In this document: piece after piece, positions 1-6,111 of the stretch
Layout: every line of letters begins with the position of its first letter
How positions within the stretch are numbered: position 1 is the stretch's first letter
Source: DASWHX01 sp036397995
Lineage (GTDB): Bacteria > Bacteroidota > Bacteroidia > Cytophagales > Cyclobacteriaceae
Assembly (NCBI GenBank): GCA_036397995.1
Contig: DASWHX010000002.1
Coordinates: forward strand, 1-8,663
Reading direction: 5' to 3'
Length of the DNA: 8,663 nt
Notes under the pieces: generated by a model
Database searches by the model: none
Seen by the model: the letters and a program-made list of their open reading frames with translations, nothing else
What the model was told of the DNA's origin: nothing
Made by a program: the position numbers and the translations under genes

Positions 1-64
1 GGTTGTCGTTGTGGCGATAGGAGATGAAGATGTCGTATTCGTAGCCGGGGACTATAGATGGCAT
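1..64 (-). CDS. TIR-domain protein, N-terminal fragment (runs off window start)
   Basis: Only the first 21 codons are present; the gene continues beyond base 1. Translation from the ATG at 64-62 gives MPSIVPG followed by YEYDIFISYRHNDN. The block YDIFISYRHNDN is the first beta strand and following loop typical of TIR domains in bacterial proteins, which in Bacteroidota often carry C-terminal TPR, TolB-like or cyclase regions. The C-terminal part is not visible here, so its effector type is unknown. TIR domains of this kind can be NAD-cleaving enzymes or protein-interaction modules, and nothing in this fragment tells which. The start lies 33 nt after the stop of the HTH-phosphoribosyltransferase gene on the same strand, so the two are probably co-transcribed. 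A second, broken copy of this gene start is at 1257-1195. The ATG was chosen because the reading frame and the conserved block begin directly after it, and the relic copy has its ATG at the same position. Confidence 0.8.
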   Translation of the reverse strand, partial: MPSIVPGYEYDIFISYRHNDN

Positions 65-97
65 ATTTCAAAAGATAGTAAATTCCAAAAGAGTGAC

Positions 98-1081
98 TTA
101 CACATCGGTAATCACATCAAAGCCTTTGAAGCTACCCACCACGGCAAGACCGGTGACTTTTTTTGAGATGCCTTTCTGTTTTATTTTTCTCGCAATTTGA
201 TTCATTGTAGAACCGCTGCCAACGGCATCGTCAATCAAGAGAAGGTGTTTGTATTTTACTGTCTCATTTACCGCGAAGGTATGCTCAGCATTATTGATTC
301 GCTCTTCAATTTTGCTCAGTGATTTTTGAGGTACCGGTATGATGCCTGATATTTTCTGAATCTTTATCCTTGGCAGGTTTATTTTTAGATGTGTTTCCAG
401 GTACTTCATAATCTGAACTTCTCGTCTGATGGTAGGCGGTACAAAGCCTACCGCATCAAACGAATTTGTCTTTATGAGAGTATCTACTCTCGGTTTGATT
501 TCGGAGAGCATAATTCTCATCAGAAATTTGTTTTGCCCTTGTTTGGCGTAATGCAATAGCGTACCCAATCTGGTCTTGCCGAATCGCTCAATAGCGTAAA
601 AGTCCAGGTAATAGATGTTATTCAGGTTTATTTTGCTAAAACCTTTTGTGTTGGTGAGTTTTTCCTTTCCATTGATAAAACCTTTGGCATCGAAATAAGC
701 ATCGTATTTACTTTTTGTTTTTATATACTCTTCGGCTGTTTTTTCCATGGGTAGGTTACGTTGTTTACACCAAAGACTAAAAGCTTCTGCGCCTTCCAGC
801 ATTTTGCCTAATTCAGTGATCACCAGAAAATTCTTTGATAGATATTTTAGGGTTTCGGTATTGGTGATGTCATGGTCTTTGACCACGAAAGTTTTTACCC
901 GGTGTAGCCGGTAGATGGTTTTGGGTGTTCTGCCAAATTTTATTATCGCATCCGCTTCCAGAAGTTGATTAATCGCCACGTGAATTGCCTGTTTGGAAAC
1001 ATTCAAAGAATCTACAAGTTCTTTCACGCTCAAATCGCCTGATTCTTTTAGCGCAGCAATGATTTTGTCCTTAATTTTCAT
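98..1081 (-). CDS. Winged-helix / ComF-like phosphoribosyltransferase fusion protein
   Basis: A 327-residue protein with two recognisable parts. Residues 1-60 form a winged helix-turn-helix (helices around DLSVKELVDSLNVS and KQAIHVAINQLLEADAI, wing around FGRTPKTIYRL), suggesting DNA binding. Residues about 150-327 resemble the ComF-type phosphoribosyltransferase fold: a FYAIERFGKTRLGTLLHYAK segment like the ComF core entry, a VGFVPPTIRREVQ segment, and a PRPP-binding loop LLIDDAVGSGSTM (residues 281-293) with the paired Asp284/Asp285. The zinc-ribbon Cys residues of classical ComF are absent; the only Cys is residue 105. Residues about 80-150 are unassigned. The likely role is a PRPP- or nucleotide-responsive regulator, as in PurR-type wHTH-PRTase proteins, but a DNA-uptake or defence role is also possible. 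It is soluble, with no signal peptide or membrane segment. It is followed after 33 nt by a TIR-domain gene. The ATG at 1081 begins the HTH directly and is preceded by a promoter and palindromes that suggest autoregulation. Confidence 0.8.
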   Translation of the reverse strand: MKIKDKIIAALKESGDLSVKELVDSLNVSKQAIHVAINQLLEADAIIKFGRTPKTIYRLHRVKTFVVKDHDITNTETLKYLSKNFLVITELGKMLEGAEAFSLWCKQRNLPMEKTAEEYIKTKSKYDAYFDAKGFINGKEKLTNTKGFSKINLNNIYYLDFYAIERFGKTRLGTLLHYAKQGQNKFLMRIMLSEIKPRVDTLIKTNSFDAVGFVPPTIRREVQIMKYLETHLKINLPRIKIQKISGIIPVPQKSLSKIEERINNAEHTFAVNETVKYKHLLLIDDAVGSGSTMNQIARKIKQKGISKKVTGLAVVGSFKGFDVITDV

Positions 1082-1085
1082 TTTA

Positions 1086-1106
1086 GACTATTGACTATCA
1101 ATAGTC
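1086..1106. promoter_or_regulatory. Perfect 9-3-9 palindrome, candidate autoregulatory operator
   Basis: Arms GACTATTGA (1086-1094) and TCAATAGTC (1098-1106) are exact reverse complements around a CTA centre. The site lies 5 bp upstream of the HTH-PRTase start codon, touches the last base of the predicted -7 element and covers the predicted transcription start. A dimeric winged-helix protein bound here would block transcription, so the first gene's own product is the natural candidate ligand. As RNA it could also form a hairpin near the start codon. Confidence 0.5.
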
Positions 1107-1136
1107 AAAAGTAATGTAACTATTACTGCTTTACAA
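1106..1136 (-). promoter_or_regulatory. Predicted Bacteroidota-type promoter of the HTH-PRTase gene
   Basis: Read on the minus strand, TTG (1136-1134) is followed after 20 nt by TACTTTTG (1113-1106), an exact match to the TAnnTTTG -7 element at the spacing usual for this phylum. Transcription would start near 1100, about 20 nt before the ATG at 1081. The start point would fall inside the 1086-1106 palindrome. It would drive the HTH-PRTase gene and probably the TIR gene behind it. Confidence 0.6.
1110..1127. promoter_or_regulatory. Second inverted repeat between the -33 and -7 elements
   Basis: AGTAAT (1110-1115) and ATTACT (1122-1127) are exact inverted arms around the 6-nt centre GTAACT. 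The site overlaps the first bases of the predicted -7 element and fills the spacer of the promoter. Its sequence differs from the 1086-1106 palindrome, so it may be a separate binding site or a chance feature of AT-rich DNA. Confidence 0.3.
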
Positions 1137-1194
1137 CGTCAATTATGGCTTTTTTAATTTAATTAAGGCGATCCCCAAGTTAAGATGCACAGAC

Positions 1195-1257
1195 GTTATC
1201 ATTCTGCCCTTAGGAGATGAGGATGTCGTATTCGTAATTGGAGATAAAGGAGGGCAT
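1195..1257 (-). pseudogene. Relic of a TIR-domain gene start with an in-frame stop
   Basis: From the ATG at 1257-1255 the translation is MPSFISNYEYDILIS, then a TAA stop (1212-1210), then GQNDN. It aligns without gaps to the intact TIR gene start at 64-1: MPS, YEYDI, IS and NDN are shared, and the stop replaces the Tyr of the conserved ISYR block. The nucleotide match includes an identical run of 15 bases (TACGAATACGACATC) and continues a few bases upstream of the ATG (TTTGAA). Downstream of about 1195 no further TIR-like sequence is seen, so most of the gene has been lost. The relic sits on the other side of the HTH-PRTase gene from the live copy, on the same strand, which points to a former tandem pair of TIR genes or to rearrangement around the HTH-PRTase gene. 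Confidence 0.7.
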
Positions 1258-1306
1258 GGTTCAAATATACAAATGAAATTGTCTTTGTTGGAGAGGAATT
1301 GGGAAG

Positions 1307-1413
1307 GCAACGTCCCGTAGGGACAATAATGATGGTAGCGGTTGGGTAGTTTGCGCGATGCCTGTCCCGTTAGGGACGGAATGTTATAAATCATTTGTCC
1401 ACTGAAATGTTGC
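1307..1413. repeat. Dispersed-repeat-like element with GTCCC/GGGAC hairpins
   Basis: The element carries two small hairpins with the same arms: GTCCC-GTA-GGGAC (1312-1324) and GTCCC-GTTA-GGGAC (1364-1377). Its ends are imperfect inverted repeats, GCAACGT (1307-1313) and ATGTTGC (1407-1413), matching at 6 of 7 positions. From general knowledge, sequences with paired GTCCC...GGGAC hairpins occur as dispersed intergenic repeats in Bacteroidota genomes; I infer this is one, but only a single copy lies in the window. A 92-codon open frame crosses it (1421-1143) but does not look like a protein. Confidence 0.5.
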
Positions 1414-1440
1414 AACTCCAATGGATATGTATATGCTGGT

Positions 1441-1663
1441 TATATATATCGTAACGTGTTTATAAATTTCTAGGTTCTGCTACCGTCTTATGCCCCGCCA
1501 AAGATTGTAACTATCTTAAGTCCATCCCATTCCGGTTAATGGGTGGCGTACCTTTACTATTTGCACAAATCCCTGAAGAAATTCTCTAAACCAATTTTAA
1601 ATATTTTCTTTTTCATTCCTGATTGAAATCATTTCTTTCCTCCGGTTGAAGGCCGAATTTCAT
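1441..1663. other. Intergenic stretch with two small hairpins
   Basis: No gene is apparent. Two adjacent inverted repeats are visible: AAGAT (1501-1505) with ATCTT (1513-1517), and CCCATT (1526-1531) with AATGGG (1538-1543) around a 6-nt loop. The second can extend by three pairs (CCA 1522-1524 with TGG 1544-1546) past a single-base bulge. No T-run follows, so neither looks like an intrinsic terminator. The region holds the upstream sequence of the membrane protein gene. I see no full TTG/TAnnTTTG promoter; the closest is TA-N3-TTTG at 1555-1563. Confidence 0.3.
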
Positions 1664-2173
1664 ATGTCTATGTTCAAAGAAAGTAAGTTCTGGAAAACAG
1701 CAATTCTGGCCTGGGTTATTTTTATCGGAATTGATTTCTTCTTCCATGCCGCTGTATTTGCACAATTATGGTCAGAAAAGGTGGAATCATTCAAAACACA
1801 GGCAGAGCTTTTCAGGCTAATTCCTGCAGGATATGGTAGTTTCTTGCTTCTAACCATCCTGATTATTTTTACCTTCAATCAAAGTTTTAATTCTACTCCT
1901 ACCTTGAAGAAAAGCGTTACCTTTTCTCTTGTTTTCGGGTTGTTGTTTTCAGTGAGCTATTTTCTTGGTCTTTATTCATTCCTAAGAATACCCGTCCCAC
2001 ACCTGGCAGCTTTCAGTATGGTTTATTTTATTGAAATTTTTGGAGTTTGCATGATTTCACATTTCTCGAAAATGGTCTCATTCAGGAAATTGACATTATT
2101 CACACTCTCTGTTTTCTTCTTCCTGATTATTATTGGTATTCTAATTCAAAATTTATCAGGAAATCTCCCGTAA
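1664..2173 (+). CDS. Small multi-pass membrane protein of unknown function
   Basis: I do not recognise the family. From the ATG at 1664 the protein is 169 residues with about five hydrophobic segments, beginning AILAWVIFIGIDFFFHAAVF, GSFLLLTILIIFTFN, VTFSLVFGLLFSVSYFLG, LAAFSMVYFIEIFGVCMI and LTLFTLSVFFFLIIIGILI. The first helix carries an Asp and a His (IDFFFHAAVFAQLW), a pattern also found in some uncharacterised small membrane proteins, but this does not fix a function. There is no signal peptide apart from the first helix. The frame is open back to a TTG at 1646, but the ATG at 1664 (or 1670) is preferred because it is a standard start with GAAGG about 11 nt upstream and the first helix follows soon after. 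The next gene on the same strand starts 106 nt later, so co-transcription with the peptidase is possible but not shown. Confidence 0.65.
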   Translation: MSMFKESKFWKTAILAWVIFIGIDFFFHAAVFAQLWSEKVESFKTQAELFRLIPAGYGSFLLLTILIIFTFNQSFNSTPTLKKSVTFSLVFGLLFSVSYFLGLYSFLRIPVPHLAAFSMVYFIEIFGVCMISHFSKMVSFRKLTLFTLSVFFFLIIIGILIQNLSGNLP

Positions 2174-2279
2174 AAACCTCCCGTATATTTATTCTTGCCG
2201 GGCTGAATTCTAATGTTTACATTCACAGTTATTGCTAAAAATTAGTTCCCAAAAAAATCTAACTAAAAACTAAATTCCC

Positions 2280-3764
2280 ATGAAATTAATTACCCCTTTT
2301 TTGCTATTCACTGCAATTGCAGTGCATTCAGCAGCCCAGGACAGGATGCTGGAAGCTGAATCTGCCGTTACCACTGTCCATGAAGTGACCATCAAAGGTC
2401 AAAAGATTTCTTACAGTGCAACCGCCGGCACCCAGCCTGTTTGGAATCAGGATGGGAAAGTAATTGCGTCACTTTTCTATACGTATTATGAAAGAAGCGG
2501 TATCAGTGATCGTAGTACCCGGCCCCTGGTAATTTCTTTTAATGGCGGTCCCGGATCAGCTTCCGTCTGGATGCATATTGCTTACACAGGTCCAAGGGTT
2601 TTGCTAATCGATGATGAAGGTTACCCGGTTCAGCCTTATGGCGTGCGGGAAAATCCCAACTCTATTCTGGATGTTGCCGATATTGTATATGTTAATCCGG
2701 TGAACACCGGGTACAGCAGAATTTTGGATAAGGATACGAACACTTCCGTATTTTTTGGCGTAAACCCGGATATAGAATACCTGGCCGAATGGATAAATAC
2801 TTTTGTTGGCCGGAAAAATCGTTGGCGCTCACCCAAATATCTGATTGGCGAAAGCTATGGAACCACGAGAGTTTCAGGCTTGGCTTTGGAACTTCAGGAA
2901 TCACATTGGATGTTCTTTAACGGCGTAATTCTGGTTTCTCCAACGGGATTAGGCATAGAAAGAGATGGTCCGGTTGATGCCGCCAACAGGATTCCTTATT
3001 TTGCAGCAGCTGCATGGTATCATAAAAGGTTACCCTCAGATCTTCAGTCAAAAGATTTGCTTGAAGTTCTGCCTGAAGCTGAGAATTTCGCGATTAACGA
3101 ACTTATTCCAGCTATGGCTATGGGAGGGTTTCTTACTGAAGATAAAAAACAGGAAATGGCTGCAAAAATATCCAGGTATTCAGGGTTATCAGAAAAGATA
3201 GTTCTCCAGCACAATCTTGACATTCCAACTTCATTTTTCTGGAAAGAATTACTTCGTGATAAAGGATTTACAATCGGTCGACTGGATTCCAGGTATTTGG
3301 GAATAGATCGCCAGGATGCGGGAGAAAGACCCGATTTCAATTCAGAATTAATTTCGTGGGAACACTCATTTACCCCTGCTATAAATTATTATCTGAGAGA
3401 GAACCTGAATTATAAAACCGACATTAAATATAATGTGTTCGGATCTGTTCGTCCATGGGATAGGGAAGGCGATCAAACGGGAGAAAACCTTAGGAAAGCC
3501 ATGGCGGAAAATCCCTATATGAATGTAATGATCCAGTCCGGATATTACGATGGCGCGACTACCTACTTTAATGCAAAATATACGATGTGGAACCTGGACC
3601 CCAGCGGGAAGCTCAAAGACAGGCTTCGGTTTGAAGGCTATCGCAGCGGGCATATGATGTATTTACGCAAAGAAGATTTAGCATCAGCCAATGATCATAT
3701 AAGAGATTTCATAAGGAAGACGATTCCTCCAAAAGGGATGCCGGCTAAATATGAAGTGAAGTAA
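2280..3764 (+). CDS. Secreted S10-family serine carboxypeptidase
   Basis: A 494-residue protein with an N-terminal signal peptide (hydrophobic residues 4-16, likely cleavage after HSAAQ near residue 20). It shows the hallmarks of peptidase family S10 (alpha/beta-hydrolase fold): the oxyanion/substrate block FNGGPGSASVW (N88-W97), the nucleophile in GESYG (Ser192), the acid in SGYYDGATTYF (Asp424) and the base in GYRSGHMMYL (His458). The spacing and order Ser-Asp-His and the length fit the family. S10 enzymes remove C-terminal residues from peptides, usually at acidic pH. With its signal peptide this one should act in the periplasm or outside the cell, probably in peptide scavenging. All triad residues are present, so it is expected to be active. 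The ATG at 2280 begins the signal peptide; no Shine-Dalgarno is seen. The upstream neighbour is a membrane protein 106 nt away; downstream lies a convergent terminator region. Confidence 0.92.
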   Translation: MKLITPFLLFTAIAVHSAAQDRMLEAESAVTTVHEVTIKGQKISYSATAGTQPVWNQDGKVIASLFYTYYERSGISDRSTRPLVISFNGGPGSASVWMHIAYTGPRVLLIDDEGYPVQPYGVRENPNSILDVADIVYVNPVNTGYSRILDKDTNTSVFFGVNPDIEYLAEWINTFVGRKNRWRSPKYLIGESYGTTRVSGLALELQESHWMFFNGVILVSPTGLGIERDGPVDAANRIPYFAAAAWYHKRLPSDLQSKDLLEVLPEAENFAINELIPAMAMGGFLTEDKKQEMAAKISRYSGLSEKIVLQHNLDIPTSFFWKELLRDKGFTIGRLDSRYLGIDRQDAGERPDFNSELISWEHSFTPAINYYLRENLNYKTDIKYNVFGSVRPWDREGDQTGENLRKAMAENPYMNVMIQSGYYDGATTYFNAKYTMWNLDPSGKLKDRLRFEGYRSGHMMYLRKEDLASANDHIRDFIRKTIPPKGMPAKYEVK

Positions 3765-3929
3765 TATCTGCGGCTAAAAATTTCATTATGTCGAAAATCT
3801 GAGAAACCGGATACCCGAATTAGTATGTTCATTTATATAAAACCCTTTTCAGGGGTATGGGTCTGCACCGTACACTTCTATTGTTCACATCTGTACAGAT
3901 TAAATTTCCATTCACGTACAAATCAACTC

Positions 3930-3962
3930 TAAACTACTGATTTTCAAAAGTTTAATTTTTTT
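3930..3962 (+). terminator. Weak candidate terminator after the S10 peptidase gene
   Basis: TAAACT (3930-3935) and AGTTTA (3949-3954) are exact inverted arms around a 13-nt loop, followed by a run of seven T (3956-3962). The stem is AT-only apart from one pair, so it would be unstable, and it lies 166 nt after the stop codon. Confidence 0.25.
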
Positions 3963-4014
3963 GGCATAGCCATTGGAAATAAACAGGTATCTCAAATTAA
4001 ATAGCGATAACAGC

Positions 4015-4049
4015 TAAGATTCGTCCCCGGCATACCGGGGCGAATCTTA
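4015..4049. repeat. Strong 15-bp hairpin with CATA loop
   Basis: TAAGATTCG (4015-4023) plus CCCCGG (4025-4030) pairs fully with CCGGGG (4035-4040) plus CGAATCTTA (4041-4049); the only defect is an unpaired T at 4024. The loop is CATA. No T-run follows on either strand, so it is not a standard intrinsic terminator. It could stop or stabilise convergent transcripts, or be a short REP-like palindrome. Confidence 0.6.
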
Positions 4050-4089
4050 CAACTCGGATTTACAAGGTTAATAATGGGTTAAGTAGGTA

Positions 4090-4115
4090 GAAAAGAGGGC
4101 GGGTGCCCTCTTTTC
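4090..4115. terminator. Bidirectional intrinsic terminator between convergent genes
   Basis: GAAAAGAGGGC (4090-4100) pairs exactly with GCCCTCTTTTC (4105-4115) around a GGGT loop. The stem is GC-rich near the loop and ends in A/T runs, giving a U-tract on both strands. It begins 12 nt beyond the stop codon of the minus-strand vWA gene, so it is chiefly that gene's terminator, and it can also stop transcripts reading through from the S10 peptidase gene. Confidence 0.8.
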
Positions 4116-4126
4116 ATTTTAAGTAA

Positions 4127-6022
4127 TTACCGGCGAGCTATAAGTTCCAGACTTTTAACCATCTGAATGAACTCAGCTCTGTACCCTTCTGTGTCCACTC
4201 CTTTTGCACCATTAGCAATCGTCAGTACCTGACCATAAGAACTCTTCCCCTTAAATTCCGAATCGCGCATCAGCATCCCGAACCCGGCAACAGACGCCGA
4301 CCAGCGGAAATCTTCTGAAGCCTTCTCCCAGCTTCTTTCTTCATCCCTAAGTGTTTTTACGATTAACCTGCTAACATCTTCATCCGGTTTTTTGTATCTG
4401 AATTTAACCGTTAGCAATTCCTTTCCGGATGTGGTAACAGGTGAGTTATTGTTTTGATATTTTAAAGGGTCAACATCTTTTATAAATTCAGACTCCACTC
4501 CTACCGGGATTATTTCATACAAAGCCGTTACAGTGTGTCCGGCGCCCAGTTCTCCGGCATCTTTCTTATCATCATTGAAATCCTCACTGTTCAGGATTCT
4601 GTTTTCATAACCTATTAACCTGTACGCGGCTACAATGTCAGGATTAAATTCAACCTGAATCTTAACATCCTTCGCAATGGTGAACAAAGTAGCACGGAGT
4701 TCGGTAACAAAAACTTTCTTCGCTTCAGATAAATTGTCAATGTAGAAGTAGTTTCCATTTCCGGCATTGCTAATCTGTTCCATTCTTCCATCTTTATAAT
4801 TTCCCATTCCAAAACCGGCAATAGTCAGGTATATGCCGCTCTTTCTCTTTTCTTCTATCATTCGTACCAGTTCTGAAGTTGAAGAGGTACCAATATTGAA
4901 GTCGCCATCAGTGGCAAGGATTACCCTGTTGTTACCCCCTTCCCGGAAATTCTCCTGCGCTACTTTGTATGCCAACGCTATTCCGGCTCCTCCGGCGGTT
5001 GATCCTCCGGCTGTAAGTCTTTCCAAAGCACTGATTATAGTTTGCTTATCTTTAGCGGGAGTTGATGGTAACACCAGGCCCGCGGCCCCTGCATAAACTA
5101 CAATTGCTACCCGGTCGTCCGGTCTTAGTTCATTCACCATTAATTTAAATGAAGAAATCAACAGAGGAAGCTTGTTCGGATCGGACATTGATCCACTGAC
5201 ATCCACCAGGAAAACAAGATTTGAGGGTTGCATAGATTCATAATCTGGTTTTATTCCCTGCAGTCCGATATGAACCAGCTTATGATTTTCATTCCATGGA
5301 GCGGCAGCCACTTCGGTGATGATGGAAAACGGATGCTCACCTTTGGGCTGCTCGTAATTATAGGTAAAATAATTCACCATTTCTTCAATGCGAACTGCAT
5401 CTTTTGGTGGCTTCTGCCCATATTGCAATAAGAAGCGACGCAGGTTGGAGTAGGATGCGGCATCCACATCAATCGAGAATGTCGAAAGTGGCGCCGAGGC
5501 GGGTGTCTTGAAAATGTTATCCTGGAAATGATCATATTCCTCGGTATTGAAATTGGTATTTATATCCTGATTAAGTGAAACATCTCCATATCCCCCTGAA
5601 GGAGCTGATTCCATAAAAACCGGAGCTGATAATCTTCTCTGATCAGCGAGTGAATGTTTATCCTTTTCCACTGGTCTGAATACATTCAATGTTGTCTCTT
5701 CTTTTTTCCCATCAGTCACGGTTCCCTTTTCCTTTTCCAAAAGAATGTTAACATGCGTTTGGTTGCCAACTACAAGTTCAAAGTTTTCAAACCCCTTCTT
5801 TTTGAAAAGAATAGTGTTGCCATATTCAACTTCTAAGGAAAAATCACCATTCTTATCAGTAATAGTAGAAATACCAGAATCATTATTTTTTACCGATACT
5901 TTTTCAACCGGAGAATTATCATAGGCAAATATTACCCTGCCTGTCAGCATCTTCTTTTGTGCCAACACCGACCCCATACTTAATAATGCGGTCAATAAAA
6001 TTGTGGTCATCATCGTTTTCAT
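4127..6022 (-). CDS. Secreted vWA-domain protein with CarboxypepD-reg-like N-terminus (YfbK-type)
   Basis: From the ATG at 6022 the protein has 631 residues. A signal peptide (MKTMMTTILLTALLSMGSVLA, no lipobox Cys) is followed by a CarboxypepD-regulatory-like beta domain (about 26-97, LTGRVIFAYDNSPVEKVSV to VNILLEKE), a variable linker, the N-terminal vWA-associated region (about 181-224, STFSIDVDAASYSNLRRFL to MVNYFTY), a vWA domain (about 265-440) and a C-terminal region like that of the DUF3520 family (YFYIDNLSEAKKVF onward). The metal-ion-dependent adhesion site looks complete: DVSGSM (D274, S276, S278), the GGSTAGG loop (339-345) and ATDGD (370-374). This layout matches the YfbK family, whose biochemical role is unknown. 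It should be exported and bind a protein ligand through Mg2+. The frame is open back to a GTG at 6070, but the ATG at 6022 places the signal peptide at the N-terminus. It is divergent from an ECF sigma/anti-sigma pair, which may control it or interact with it. Confidence 0.88.
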   Translation of the reverse strand: MKTMMTTILLTALLSMGSVLAQKKMLTGRVIFAYDNSPVEKVSVKNNDSGISTITDKNGDFSLEVEYGNTILFKKKGFENFELVVGNQTHVNILLEKEKGTVTDGKKEETTLNVFRPVEKDKHSLADQRRLSAPVFMESAPSGGYGDVSLNQDINTNFNTEEYDHFQDNIFKTPASAPLSTFSIDVDAASYSNLRRFLLQYGQKPPKDAVRIEEMVNYFTYNYEQPKGEHPFSIITEVAAAPWNENHKLVHIGLQGIKPDYESMQPSNLVFLVDVSGSMSDPNKLPLLISSFKLMVNELRPDDRVAIVVYAGAAGLVLPSTPAKDKQTIISALERLTAGGSTAGGAGIALAYKVAQENFREGGNNRVILATDGDFNIGTSSTSELVRMIEEKRKSGIYLTIAGFGMGNYKDGRMEQISNAGNGNYFYIDNLSEAKKVFVTELRATLFTIAKDVKIQVEFNPDIVAAYRLIGYENRILNSEDFNDDKKDAGELGAGHTVTALYEIIPVGVESEFIKDVDPLKYQNNNSPVTTSGKELLTVKFRYKKPDEDVSRLIVKTLRDEERSWEKASEDFRWSASVAGFGMLMRDSEFKGKSSYGQVLTIANGAKGVDTEGYRAEFIQMVKSLELIARR

Positions 6023-6111
6023 TTTCAGTATATGTTTTCTTAAAGGATGCCGAGCGGTGGAAAATTCCACAAATAGTTTGCTTAATTTTACGTTTCATGT
6101 TGTAAGTTCTT
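6023..6111. promoter_or_regulatory. Divergent promoter region of the vWA and sigma-factor genes
   Basis: These 89 bp separate the vWA start (6022, minus) and the sigma-factor start (6112, plus) and must hold both promoters unless they lie inside the genes. On the plus strand TACGTTTC (6089-6096) is one base from TAnnTTTG, but no TTG is found at the right distance. No convincing minus-strand match is seen. One or both genes may therefore use an alternative (ECF) sigma factor, possibly the one encoded here. Confidence 0.4.
6057..6070. promoter_or_regulatory. GTGGAA-AA-TTCCAC palindrome in the divergent region
   Basis: Exact inverted arms GTGGAA (6057-6062) and TTCCAC (6065-6070) flank a 2-nt centre. 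The site lies 42 bp upstream of the sigma-factor ATG and 35 bp upstream of the vWA ATG. It is well placed to control both genes as an operator, but no protein that binds it can be named. Confidence 0.4.

Larger units (their letters stand above)
3765..4126. other. Convergent intergenic region, no gene seen
   Basis: This 362-bp region lies between the ends of the S10 peptidase (plus strand) and vWA (minus strand) genes. No plausible coding frame or tRNA is present. It holds a weak AT-rich terminator candidate (3930-3962), a strong hairpin without a T-run (4015-4049) and a clear bidirectional terminator (4090-4115). The stretch 3765-3929 shows nothing further that I can interpret. Confidence 0.5.

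Noticed and set aside
1143..1421. 92-codon minus-strand open frame
   Set aside because: It spans the dispersed-repeat-like element and reads the TIR relic in a different frame. The translation is low-quality, with no domain, and the TIR similarity lies in another frame.
2047..2238. 63-codon plus-strand open frame overlapping the end of the membrane protein gene
   Set aside because: It lies mostly within the membrane protein gene in another frame and has no supporting feature.
2636..3653. Several open frames of 66-98 codons inside the S10 peptidase gene
   Set aside because: They are frame shadows of a gene with clear family motifs and show no domains of their own.
4630..5836. Open frames of 60-87 codons overlapping the vWA gene
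   Set aside because: They are alternative-frame shadows of the vWA coding sequence, without recognisable features.
6023..6070. N-terminal extension of the vWA protein from a GTG at 6070
   Set aside because: It would place 16 polar residues in front of a clear signal peptide and consume the 6057-6070 palindrome. The ATG at 6022 is the better start.
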